From JAHCHL01 sp964546835 (GTDB lineage: Bacteria > Armatimonadota > Fimbriimonadia > Fimbriimonadales > ATM1): a stretch of DNA of 13,589 nt. Below, in pieces: positions 7,136-13,589 of this stretch. The notes beneath the pieces are model-generated. The model did not search any database and was not told where the DNA came from. It saw nothing but the letters and a program-made list of their open reading frames with translations. The position numbers and the translations under genes are program-made. How positions within the stretch are numbered: the stretch's first letter is position 1; every line of letters starts with the position of its first letter. The stretch lies in contig CAZJKW010000050.1 in the NCBI GenBank assembly GCA_964546835.1, forward strand, positions 1 through 13,589. The letters run 5' to 3'.

Positions 7136-7980
7136 TTCGAAATGCGATTTGAGTATTTTCTTAATATGGGATCTTCGGGGAAAATTGTGAGTCCTTCAAT
7201 TGCAATTCGATTCATTTGATCGACTCTTGATAAATCCCGAAACACAAGGACACTCCAGCGATAGGTGTCTTGAAGCGATTCCTTTTCCACTTTACTAAGG
7301 TGTTTTGACTTTGAAATTTGGATAGCAGTATTAAGAATTTCGGATGCGGTTATCAAGTCTTTGGATTGAGTAATCAGATATCGAGCATATTCGGTTCTTA
7401 ACTGAATATTCTTTGGGTTGTTCTTAATGCCCTCCTTTAAAAAATCTAATACTTGTTTGGGTTTTTTGGGATTCGCAAAATTAATAACATTTGCGCCAAC
7501 AATATATCCTGCTACAAAAGTTGGGTCTATCCAGGTCATAAACCTAAACAGCGGAATTGTTTCCCTTGAGTTTCGATGATGGTGGGAGCGCACGTCGAAA
7601 AATGGTTTTATCGTTCGTTCAATGCGTCCCCAAATTCCCCGGGGGTCAAATTCTTCCGATGGAATCACACTTGTTTCGTTGCTATGAGTCTGTAACTCGT
7701 CTGCGCTTGACGCCGAATGGGCTGACTGATTTTTGACTTCTGCATCAGTCATCGCTCTTAGTTTCACTCCACCATGTAAATATTCGTCGGTTTTTTCCCA
7801 AAGATAGCCGGATAGAGTCGAGCGAAATTCACCCATTAGCGAAGTGGACGCATTGTCTTGGAAGGCCTCAATAGACTCTGTGGTTGGGCCGTCATTTTTA
7901 AGTTGCGGAGCGACTTTTTGAATGCCAACTCCGCCAATCACAAAAGCAATTGCAACGACAAAACAAAACATGATTTTCAT
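7132..7980 (-). CDS. Membrane-anchored TPR-like protein, last gene of the dnaX-recR-ABC operon
   Basis: This is a 282-residue protein of no recognised named family. An N-terminal hydrophobic segment (about 3-21) is a membrane anchor or uncleaved signal. Residues 51-72 (FRSTLSGYLWEKTDEYLHGG) are followed by a polar insertion (about 73-138) with a His-rich stretch, RSHHHRN. Then come IPLFRFMTWIDP (142-153) and alpha-helical TPR-like repeats to the end (EGIKNNPKNIQLRTEYARYL and similar). The same LW..(A/T)DE plus TW(I/L)DP layout occurs in the other TPR gene of this window (12217-13557). The ATG overlaps the permease TAA by 1 bp (TAATG), so translation is probably coupled. The tight link to an ABC-2 exporter suggests an extracytoplasmic or periplasmic partner of the transporter. 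The exact role is unknown. Confidence 0.8.
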   Translation of the reverse strand: MKIMFCFVVAIAFVIGGVGIQKVAPQLKNDGPTTESIEAFQDNASTSLMGEFRSTLSGYLWEKTDEYLHGGVKLRAMTDAEVKNQSAHSASSADELQTHSNETSVIPSEEFDPRGIWGRIERTIKPFFDVRSHHHRNSRETIPLFRFMTWIDPTFVAGYIVGANVINFANPKKPKQVLDFLKEGIKNNPKNIQLRTEYARYLITQSKDLITASEILNTAIQISKSKHLSKVEKESLQDTYRWSVLVFRDLSRVDQMNRIAIEGLTIFPEDPILRKYSNRISN

Positions 7981-8756
7981 TAGATTGACTGTTTTCGAAA
8001 CTTAACCCAGCCGATCGAAAGCCAAGCCAAAGAGGTTGCGAGTGAATAGAAACAGAGTATGCCGATGATTTCCCAGGAAATTGGCGGCCAGCCGTATGTG
8101 ACTTTTGCGCTCAAATCAAAGAAATCATAATGAGGGAAAATTCCGTACAACAAGTTGGTGAAAAACGTTGAAATTGCGGAATCGGCGTGTAGCAAAATTA
8201 GAAGCCTGCTGAGCATTCCCGATCCAAATGCAAGCAATAAACAAATCGTGATGTTTGCACTTGGAGTAATCATTGTTGACAGTCCGATGGTTACTGCACT
8301 TAGCCAGACGATTCCCATAATTTTTAACAACAAATATTGGAAAACAATAGGAGGAACCGGCAAGCCGAACAATATAAACGCACCAAAGGCAATTGAAGCC
8401 AATAATAAGAAAACAAGTGTGCAGGTAAAGGATGCAGCAATCCATTTTCCGAGCATGAATTGAAATCTGGAAATCGGACGTGCCAACACCGGATAGATTG
8501 TCCTGCGTTGAATTTCTTCGGAAATTTGCCGACCGGAAATCATCACCGTGATAATGGTTGACATCACTCCTATGGCAGTTAAAGCGACATCCTTGATGAA
8601 GAGTTCTAATCCGCTTACGCCGAAAAAGTTGAACGTCCATGCTCCAAAGCACATCAAAGCCGTTAGAATTAAGACTACATACAAGTCTTTTCTTCGAAAA
8701 ATTTCAAGAATCCCGAACTTTGTAAATGTTTTGCCGATGCGAAGCACACTGGTCAT
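7980..8756 (-). CDS. ABC-2 type transporter permease
   Basis: This 258-residue integral membrane protein has about six hydrophobic segments, for example near 29-47, 57-75, 108-135, 141-165, 170-190 and 229-250. The cytoplasmic stretch SGRQISEEIQRRTIYPVLARPISR (about 74-97) is the hallmark of ABC-2 permeases of the NosY-like group, in which it sits before the third membrane helix. The protein presumably dimerises and works with the ATPase encoded just upstream as an exporter. The substrate cannot be inferred. An AAGGAG at 8768-8763 sits 6 nt before the ATG. The start overlaps the ATPase stop by 4 bp (ATGA). The 3' end overlaps the TPR gene by 1 bp. Confidence 0.9.
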   Translation of the reverse strand: MTSVLRIGKTFTKFGILEIFRRKDLYVVLILTALMCFGAWTFNFFGVSGLELFIKDVALTAIGVMSTIITVMISGRQISEEIQRRTIYPVLARPISRFQFMLGKWIAASFTCTLVFLLLASIAFGAFILFGLPVPPIVFQYLLLKIMGIVWLSAVTIGLSTMITPSANITICLLLAFGSGMLSRLLILLHADSAISTFFTNLLYGIFPHYDFFDLSAKVTYGWPPISWEIIGILCFYSLATSLAWLSIGWVKFRKQSI

Positions 8757-9526
8757 GCGGCACTCCTTGAACTCTCAATCAAATCTGCACCGCTTTCGAC
8801 TAGATTCACGAAGTAATCTTCCAGAGAGTCAACTTTCCCTACAAGTTCGTGAATTGATTTTTCAGAAATGATATGTCCTTGATGAATCAGGATAACGCGG
8901 TCACAAAGCATTTCGACTTCGCTTAATGAGTGCGATGAAAAGAAAATTGTTGCACCGCGTTCTCTTTCATTTTTCAGCAGAAGCCGTAAGTCTCGCCTTC
9001 CAATTGGGTCAAGCCCACTTGATACTTCGTCTAAAATCAGCAAGTCAGGATTTGAGATTAGTGATTGAGCGATTCCAACTCTCTGAAGCATTCCTTTTGA
9101 TAAATTTTTATTGAGGGTCTTTGCTTTGTGCGACAGTTGCACTCTTTCAAGCAAGTCATTAATTTTTGAATTGAGTGTTTCACCTGAAAATCCGTGAAGT
9201 TCGCCAAATTGAGTGAGCGTTTCAATCGGCGTCAAATACGGTGAATAGAGGGCTGTTTCAGGGAGGAATCCGATATGCAATTTCGCCTCAACAGAACCAA
9301 CTGGTTTTCCAAAGATGGTTGCAGAGCCGTCGGCGAGAGGTTGAAAACCCATTAAGGTCTTTATTGTTGAAGTTTTGCCGGCACCGTTTAACCCAATAAA
9401 TCCAACAATTTCGCTTCGATTAACTGAAAATGAAATATTGTTGACTGCTAATACGGGTTTCTTAAACGTCCGTTTATATTCAACAGTCAGACGGTCAACC
9501 TGTATGGCTTTTGACGAATCCAGCAC
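8753..9526 (-). CDS. ABC transporter ATP-binding protein (ABC-2 exporter type)
   Basis: This 257-residue ATPase energises the permease encoded directly downstream. It has Walker A GLNGAGKT (45-52), an IGFLPE loop at the Q-loop position (85-90), signature LSKGM (142-146), Walker B DLLILDE (161-167) with GLDP as D-loop, and the switch His199 in FFSSHSLSEVE. After the Walker B glutamate it reads VSSGLDP rather than the commoner PTSGLDP. The C-terminal tail (about 225-257) is typical of the ABC-2 group. The start is GTG at 9526: an in-frame TAA lies three codons upstream, so no earlier start is possible. No strong SD is seen. A 7-bp inverted repeat, AGTTTCT/AGAAACT, lies directly upstream of the GTG. 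The gene follows recR by 38 bp and is probably in the same transcript. Confidence 0.93.
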   Translation of the reverse strand: MLDSSKAIQVDRLTVEYKRTFKKPVLAVNNISFSVNRSEIVGFIGLNGAGKTSTIKTLMGFQPLADGSATIFGKPVGSVEAKLHIGFLPETALYSPYLTPIETLTQFGELHGFSGETLNSKINDLLERVQLSHKAKTLNKNLSKGMLQRVGIAQSLISNPDLLILDEVSSGLDPIGRRDLRLLLKNERERGATIFFSSHSLSEVEMLCDRVILIHQGHIISEKSIHELVGKVDSLEDYFVNLVESGADLIESSRSAA

Positions 9527-9564
9527 AGTTTCTTATCGGAATCTTCAGAAACTTCTTTAGGATT

Positions 9565-10158
9565 TTACAGTTCCCGTCTGTACTCAAATGCGCTGAGGAG
9601 CGTAGCTTGGTCTGCAAAATCAAGGTCTCCGCCGATGGGCATTCCGTGTGCCAAGCGTGTGACTTTTACTCCCAAGTGTTTGAAGAGTTGAGCGATGTAC
9701 AGACCGGTTGCATCGCCCTCAATGGTTGGATTGGTGGCAACAATGAGTTCAGTCACGCCGCCATTGAGGCGATTTGCAAGTTCTCGGAGTCGAAGTTGGT
9801 CCGGACCAATCCCATCCATTGGGCTCAGCAATCCGTGCAGAACGTGATAAGTGCCCTTGAACTCGTTGAGCCTCTCCACTGAAGAAACGTCTTTTGGCTC
9901 CGCCACCACGCAAATTTGTTGAGGGTCTCTTCGAGGGTCGCTGCAAATTTCGCAAAAATCGGATTCGCTGAATCCTTGACATTTTTTACAAAAACCGATT
10001 TTCGAACGCGCGTCTTTGATACTATCTGCAAGTCGAATTGCATCCTCTTGTGGTTGCCTCAAAATATGAAACGCCAATCGTTGTGCCGATTTCGGTCCAA
10101 CTCCGGGAAGTTTTTCGAGTTGTGCAATTAAGTTTGCAAGAGGTTTGGCAAATAGCAT
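9565..10158 (-). CDS. recR: Recombination mediator protein RecR
   Basis: This 197-residue protein has the usual RecR length. It acts with RecF and RecO to load RecA onto SSB-coated gapped DNA. The N-terminal helix-hairpin-helix is seen in LEKLPGVGPKSAQRLAFH (14-31). The C4 zinc finger uses Cys57, Cys60, Cys69 and Cys72 (CKKC and CEIC). The Toprim domain (about 81-175) includes ICVVAEPKDV and TNPTIEGDATGLYI. The C-terminal GGDLDFADQATL matches the RecR Walker-B-like end. The ATG directly follows the ybaB TAA (TAAATG), so the two are probably translationally coupled, and no separate strong SD is visible. The dnaX-ybaB-recR order is widely conserved in bacteria. Confidence 0.97.
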   Translation of the reverse strand: MLFAKPLANLIAQLEKLPGVGPKSAQRLAFHILRQPQEDAIRLADSIKDARSKIGFCKKCQGFSESDFCEICSDPRRDPQQICVVAEPKDVSSVERLNEFKGTYHVLHGLLSPMDGIGPDQLRLRELANRLNGGVTELIVATNPTIEGDATGLYIAQLFKHLGVKVTRLAHGMPIGGDLDFADQATLLSAFEYRREL

Positions 10159-10500
10159 TTAGAAACCGGGCATGCCACCGGGAAGATTTAGACTTCCGGT
10201 AATTTCTTGCGTTTTTGTTTGCTTTATTTCAGATGCTTTGTTTTGCCCTTCTCTAATTGCAAGCAAAATTCCATCTTCAAGGGATTCGATATCTGCCGGA
10301 TCGACCAAATCAGGGTTAATTGAGATGGATAATAATTCGCCTGCAGCAGAGAACTTTACTTTTACTCCAAGCCGGTCCGTTTCCACTTCAATTGTCTTCA
10401 GTTCTTCTTCAAGTTGTTGCATTCTTTGCATGGCATCTTGTGCTTGTTTCATTAATGCACCGATGTTTCCCATGTTTCCAAGTCCTTTTGGTAGTTTCAT
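10159..10500 (-). CDS. ybaB: YbaB/EbfC family nucleoid-associated protein
   Basis: This small (113-residue) DNA-binding protein belongs to the YbaB/EbfC family, whose members form homodimers with a tweezer-like shape and bind DNA with little sequence preference. Typical features are the N-terminal helix (MKQAQDAMQRMQQLEEELK, about 17-35), the VEVETDRLGVKVKFSAAGEL-like beta strands (about 38-57) and the DLVDPADIESLEDGILLAI segment (64-82). A Gly/Met/Pro-rich tail (GGMPGF) ends the protein, as in many homologues. The start is ATG, 3 bp after the dnaX stop, with GGAG about 9 nt upstream inside the end of dnaX. It is part of the dnaX-ybaB-recR unit. Confidence 0.95.
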   Translation of the reverse strand: MKLPKGLGNMGNIGALMKQAQDAMQRMQQLEEELKTIEVETDRLGVKVKFSAAGELLSISINPDLVDPADIESLEDGILLAIREGQNKASEIKQTKTQEITGSLNLPGGMPGF

Positions 10501-10503
10501 GAT

Positions 10504-12060
10504 TTAGTTCTCCGATTTCGATTGAAAAATTTCTTCGGCTGCACGCACGAGTGCTTCGCCTTCCAATGGTAATTGTACCGTTGTTGGTAGTTCTTCTTCC
10601 GAATCTAATGGCAAAAAGACGTATTTCAATTGCAATCCGTTTTCACCACTCACTTCAATCAGGGCTTCACGAATTTTTTGTGCGATGTCCAAACGCTTGA
10701 GGATTCTTTCATATTGAAATTTGTTTCGAAAACCAATCGTTAATACTTGGCTTTCAAAAGAAGAAACAAATGTATCGTCCAACATCGCGCCTGCCGATTT
10801 GAATTGTCCTTTTAAATGAGTAACGGCTGCGGTCCACAGGGCTTCGGGCGAACCGTCTTGCGGAGTCGGCTTTTCGCGTTTTTCAGTCGGCTCGTTTGGT
10901 TTTGGAGATAAAGCGCTTGGTTGAAGAGTTTGTGTTTTTGCTTTTGCAACCGCAGAGACTGCGGCTACTTTTGTCTGTTGAAAATCACACATTTTTATTA
11001 GAGAAACTTCCAAATAGAGCCGTGGAATGCTTACGAAACGAATCTCTTTATGGGCTTCCGCAATAATGTTTCTAAAATGGAGCAGTTTCTCCTTTCCTAT
11101 TTTTTCTGCAATAGCCTTATCAGCGTTTCGGCGTTCCAAATCAGCAGCACCCATGGTTTCAATTCCTAAACACGCATAAGTCAAATCACTGAGACGATAA
11201 AGAAGCGATTCCAAAATCTCGCGAGGATCTTTACCCATTTGGACCGAAGTTGAAATATGATTTAACAAATCCGAATAGTTGCTTTCGGCTGCAGCAATTA
11301 ACATTGAATCAATTTGTTGTTCGTTGACTAACCCCAATTGCCTGTACACAGACTCTTCAGTAATGTTGCCGTCGTTGACTATGGCGGCTTGTTCAAGAAG
11401 TGTCAACGCATCCCTAAACCCCCCATCCGCCATTCTTGCAATCGTTGCAATTGCTTTCGGTTCGAACTGAAACTGTTCTTGTTCTGCAACGAACGTCAGT
11501 CGTTTAATCAAATCATGTGTAGTGCCTCTTCGAAATTCAAATCGGTGACACCTGCTTCTAATGGTTACCGGGACTTTTGTAAATTCCGTTGTTGCGAGTA
11601 CGAAAACAACATGTGCAGGTGGTTCTTCAATTGTTTTTAGTAAGGCATCAAATGCTTTTGCCGATAAATCATGAACTTCATCAATAATGAATACTTTGTA
11701 TCTTGCCATCATTGGCGCATAGCGTGCTGTTTCGACAATGTTATCGCGAACTTCATCCACACCTGCTTCGCTGGCAGCGTCCATTTCCACGACATCTGCC
11801 ATTTGGCCAGAAGTGATTGCAGTACAAATTTCACATTTGTTGCACGGTGTGCCACTTGGACCTTTTTCGCAATTGATTGCTTTAGCAAGAATCCTTGCGG
11901 AACTTGTTTTACCGGTTCCGCGAGGCCCGGTAAAAAGATACGCATGAGAAATTTTTCCTCGGTCTATTGCGGCTTGCAGCGCTAAGGAAACGTGCTCCTG
12001 ACCAATCAAATCACCAAAGGATTGGCTTCGATATTTTCGATAAAGTGCAAGATGCGGCAA
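10504..12060 (-). CDS. dnaX: DNA polymerase III subunit gamma/tau
   Basis: This 518-residue ATPase subunit belongs to the clamp loader, which places the beta sliding clamp on primed DNA. Visible features are Walker A GPRGTGKTSS (45-54), a zinc module with Cys64, Cys73, Cys76 and Cys79, Walker B VFIIDEVHDL (123-132), LKTIEEPP (141-148), sensor 1 ATTEFTKVP (156-164) and the arginine-finger SRC (169-171). Domain III extends to about 360. A low-complexity linker (about 368-405) precedes a C-terminal domain resembling tau (about 407-515). The start is TTG at 12060, giving PHLALYRKYRSQSF, which aligns with family N-termini. GGAG lies 7 nt upstream, between the SRP RNA and the start. I saw no A-rich slippery heptamer for a programmed gamma frameshift. 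Confidence 0.96.
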   Translation of the reverse strand: MPHLALYRKYRSQSFGDLIGQEHVSLALQAAIDRGKISHAYLFTGPRGTGKTSSARILAKAINCEKGPSGTPCNKCEICTAITSGQMADVVEMDAASEAGVDEVRDNIVETARYAPMMARYKVFIIDEVHDLSAKAFDALLKTIEEPPAHVVFVLATTEFTKVPVTIRSRCHRFEFRRGTTHDLIKRLTFVAEQEQFQFEPKAIATIARMADGGFRDALTLLEQAAIVNDGNITEESVYRQLGLVNEQQIDSMLIAAAESNYSDLLNHISTSVQMGKDPREILESLLYRLSDLTYACLGIETMGAADLERRNADKAIAEKIGKEKLLHFRNIIAEAHKEIRFVSIPRLYLEVSLIKMCDFQQTKVAAVSAVAKAKTQTLQPSALSPKPNEPTEKREKPTPQDGSPEALWTAAVTHLKGQFKSAGAMLDDTFVSSFESQVLTIGFRNKFQYERILKRLDIAQKIREALIEVSGENGLQLKYVFLPLDSEEELPTTVQLPLEGEALVRAAEEIFQSKSEN

Positions 12061-12067
12061 ATGGCGG

Positions 12068-12071
12068 CTCC
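12068..12071 (-). promoter_or_regulatory. SD of dnaX, inside an inverted-repeat arm
   Basis: GGAG on the minus strand stands 7 nt before the TTG at 12060 and supports that non-ATG start. It lies 7-10 nt after the predicted 3' end of the SRP RNA and within the downstream arm of the flanking inverted repeat. Confidence 0.7.
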
Positions 12072-12078
12072 GAATTTA

Positions 12079-12174
<96 letters not shown>

Positions 12175-12182
12175 CGTTGCTT

Positions 12183-12191
12183 ATGATAGCA
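12183..12191 (-). promoter_or_regulatory. Extended -10 promoter of the SRP RNA
   Basis: TGCTATCAT on the minus strand fits the extended -10 consensus TGnTATAAT with one mismatch. Its last base (12183) is 9 nt before the predicted RNA 5' end at 12174, so initiation near 12174-12176 fits. No TTGACA-like -35 was seen, which extended -10 promoters can tolerate. It lies downstream of the 12202-12213 repeat arm, so its transcripts lack that arm. Confidence 0.55.
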
Positions 12192-12216
12192 CCGCGCTGG
12201 GTCGGAGCCGCCAGAT

Positions 12217-13557
12217 TTAGTTGCGAAGACTTCCACGCGGCACTCTTTCAATGACTCCTTCCATTTCTCTTGTCGTAATATCAACAAAACCGGGTGTTCT
12301 CATCACTGCCGAGTACTGATAGTCACCTTTCTTAAAAATGAAATCTCTTGTTACTTCCAATTGACAAAACAAAACCCGTTGCCCAGGTCGAATGGTTTCA
12401 TTGGTGTATCGCTTATCAATAAAACCTTCACCGTTGTATCCGATTCGATCCTGTATGTTTAGAGGTGCATTTCTCGGCGAATAAAAGAATTCAATGTAAT
12501 ACTTTTCACCTTTAAATGGGTACATGGTCGGGTTTCGACTCATATCAATGCGCCGGTCGAATTGTCCATTCTTTAAGAACAACTGATCTTGCATATAAGT
12601 TTTGTCGCTATCGATTTCAAAATCCAAACTCGGTGCGGGTGCCCATTGCAAATCGTAATCTGCATTTCGAACTGTCATCCGAATTCTTCCGCCCGTGGTG
12701 GGAATGTTCCATTTTCCGGTGACGCGCAAAACTTTTGGTGAAAGAGTTTCTATCTTTGCTCCGAAATTAAGTTCAATCGGATTGCGAGTGTCATACGGGT
12801 ATTTTTCATACACACCCTCACGTTTACCAATGACGCCACGAGATACCATTCTCACTAACAGGTTGTCAAGATTTCTTTCGCTTGTGTCGCGACGAGTTCT
12901 GACTTCAAAATCGCCTGGATTTGCTTTGACACTGTTTTCAAACTCTTGTTGAATTTTCCAATAATAGACGACTGCCTCGTCAAGTTGTCCGTTCTTGATG
13001 TATGCCTGGCCTAAGATGCTTCGCAGCGCAGGAAAAATATCTGGTTTGGTTACGGATTGCTCAAACCATTTGACCGCTTTTTCATAACTATCGTCAACTT
13101 TATGGAAATAAATCCAGCCTGAATCGTGATACAACTTAAATGTATCTTTATTTTGCTGAACACCTTCTTCAAGCAATCTTAAAGCAAGCGGAATGTATCT
13201 TCTGTCGGAACGATTTTGCTCATCTGTAAAATTGTAAGCAATGTGCCACGAACCGGTTGAATACACTTCTAACTGTTTTGGATCTAACCAAGTAACCAGT
13301 CGAATAATTGGTAAGACCGCATCAAATTGACCTGAGTCAAAGAATTCGTCTGCTTGTACCCACAAAACGCCGGCAACAAATTGCCTGAGTCCGGCGACGG
13401 CCGCAAACAATTGGTCGGGTGTTAGACCACTTGCGACGCCGGTATTTCCCGAACTGTAATTCTTTTTCCAAGTTGGGAACATCATGTTAGAGACAGCGCC
13501 CTGGGCTACAAAAAGTACGGCGCATGCAATCAGCGAATTTCGTACTTTGGATTTCAA
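12217..13557 (-). CDS. Membrane-anchored TPR-repeat protein with C-terminal beta domain
   Basis: This is a 446-residue protein without a family name I recognise. An N-terminal hydrophobic segment (about 8-27) is an anchor or signal. Residues 55-75 contain AGLRQFVAGVLWVQADEFF, followed by VLPIIRLVTWLDP (81-93) and TPR helices (about 94-215), including ALRSILGQAYIKNGQLDEAV. The region about 260-446 is beta-rich and looks like a separate folded domain. The N-terminal half shares its motif order with the TPR protein at 7132-7980, but without that protein's insertion of about 66 residues. The start is TTG at 13557, supported by a strong AGGAAGGAAG 6 nt upstream. The stop lies 42 bp before the predicted SRP RNA 5' end, and all following genes run in the same direction. 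Its own promoter lies beyond the right edge. Confidence 0.82.
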   Translation of the reverse strand: MKSKVRNSLIACAVLFVAQGAVSNMMFPTWKKNYSSGNTGVASGLTPDQLFAAVAGLRQFVAGVLWVQADEFFDSGQFDAVLPIIRLVTWLDPKQLEVYSTGSWHIAYNFTDEQNRSDRRYIPLALRLLEEGVQQNKDTFKLYHDSGWIYFHKVDDSYEKAVKWFEQSVTKPDIFPALRSILGQAYIKNGQLDEAVVYYWKIQQEFENSVKANPGDFEVRTRRDTSERNLDNLLVRMVSRGVIGKREGVYEKYPYDTRNPIELNFGAKIETLSPKVLRVTGKWNIPTTGGRIRMTVRNADYDLQWAPAPSLDFEIDSDKTYMQDQLFLKNGQFDRRIDMSRNPTMYPFKGEKYYIEFFYSPRNAPLNIQDRIGYNGEGFIDKRYTNETIRPGQRVLFCQLEVTRDFIFKKGDYQYSAVMRTPGFVDITTREMEGVIERVPRGSLRN

Positions 13558-13563
13558 TTTAAA

Positions 13564-13573
13564 CTTCCTTCCT
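13564..13573 (-). promoter_or_regulatory. SD sequence supporting a TTG start
   Basis: AGGAAGGAAG on the minus strand ends 6 nt before the TTG at 13557. Its strength and spacing justify choosing this non-ATG codon. Confidence 0.65.
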
Positions 13574-13589
13574 GTCGAAGATCAAGACA

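Noticed and set aside
7136..7170. Terminator for the dnaX-recR-ABC operon or for dus near the convergent stops
   Set aside because: No inverted repeat followed by a T-run was seen on either strand here.
10504..12060. Programmed frameshift in dnaX giving a short gamma product
   Set aside because: The only A-rich stretch noted (six A near 11098-11103, minus strand) is not in the X XXY YYZ phase, and the linker region has no slippery heptamer.

Overview
This is a bacterial chromosomal segment of moderate, roughly mid-40s GC by eye, densely packed with genes and carrying no insertion sequence, phage gene or CRISPR array. The small SRP RNA has only the single-hairpin (4.5S-type) form. The lineage cannot be fixed from sequence reading alone. 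The M14 carboxypeptidase type, the C-terminal beta domain of the S8 protease and the anchored TPR proteins remind me of Armatimonadota or a neighbouring phylum, but that is a low-confidence guess. Start codons are mixed: four of ten genes appear to use GTG or TTG, and several genes lack a clear Shine-Dalgarno (SD) sequence.

Left part (1-6116). A truncated acetyl-CoA synthetase gene (acs) leaves the left edge on the minus strand. It is divergent, across only 32 bp, from a plus-strand M14 zinc carboxypeptidase. An 82-bp gap follows, then a large secreted subtilisin-type (S8, KP-43-like) protease with a duplicated propeptide-like region and a C-terminal beta domain. This gene ends in a clear rho-independent terminator.

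Middle (6131-7135). A tRNA-dihydrouridine synthase of DusB type begins 14 bp after that terminator. Its stop codon overlaps the stop codon of the convergent minus-strand operon by 4 bp.

Right part (7132-13589, minus strand, read right to left). An N-terminally anchored TPR protein is followed by the small SRP RNA (ffs), dnaX, ybaB, recR, an ABC-2 ATPase, its permease and a second anchored TPR protein related to the first. From dnaX to recR the genes abut (gaps of 3 and 0 bp). The ATPase, permease and second TPR genes overlap by 4 and 1 bp, and 38 bp separate recR from the ATPase. The order SRP RNA-dnaX-ybaB-recR is a known conserved arrangement, seen for example in Bacillus subtilis. The added ABC exporter and the two bracketing TPR paralogues are the accessory part.

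The most interesting signal is a perfect 12-bp inverted repeat flanking the SRP RNA. Its downstream arm contains the dnaX SD sequence and its upstream arm lies just after the TPR stop codon. The extended -10 promoter of the SRP RNA lies between the upstream arm and the RNA. Only read-through transcripts from the TPR gene would carry both arms and could hide the dnaX ribosome binding site. I found no clear evidence of a wholly new defence or mobile system here.
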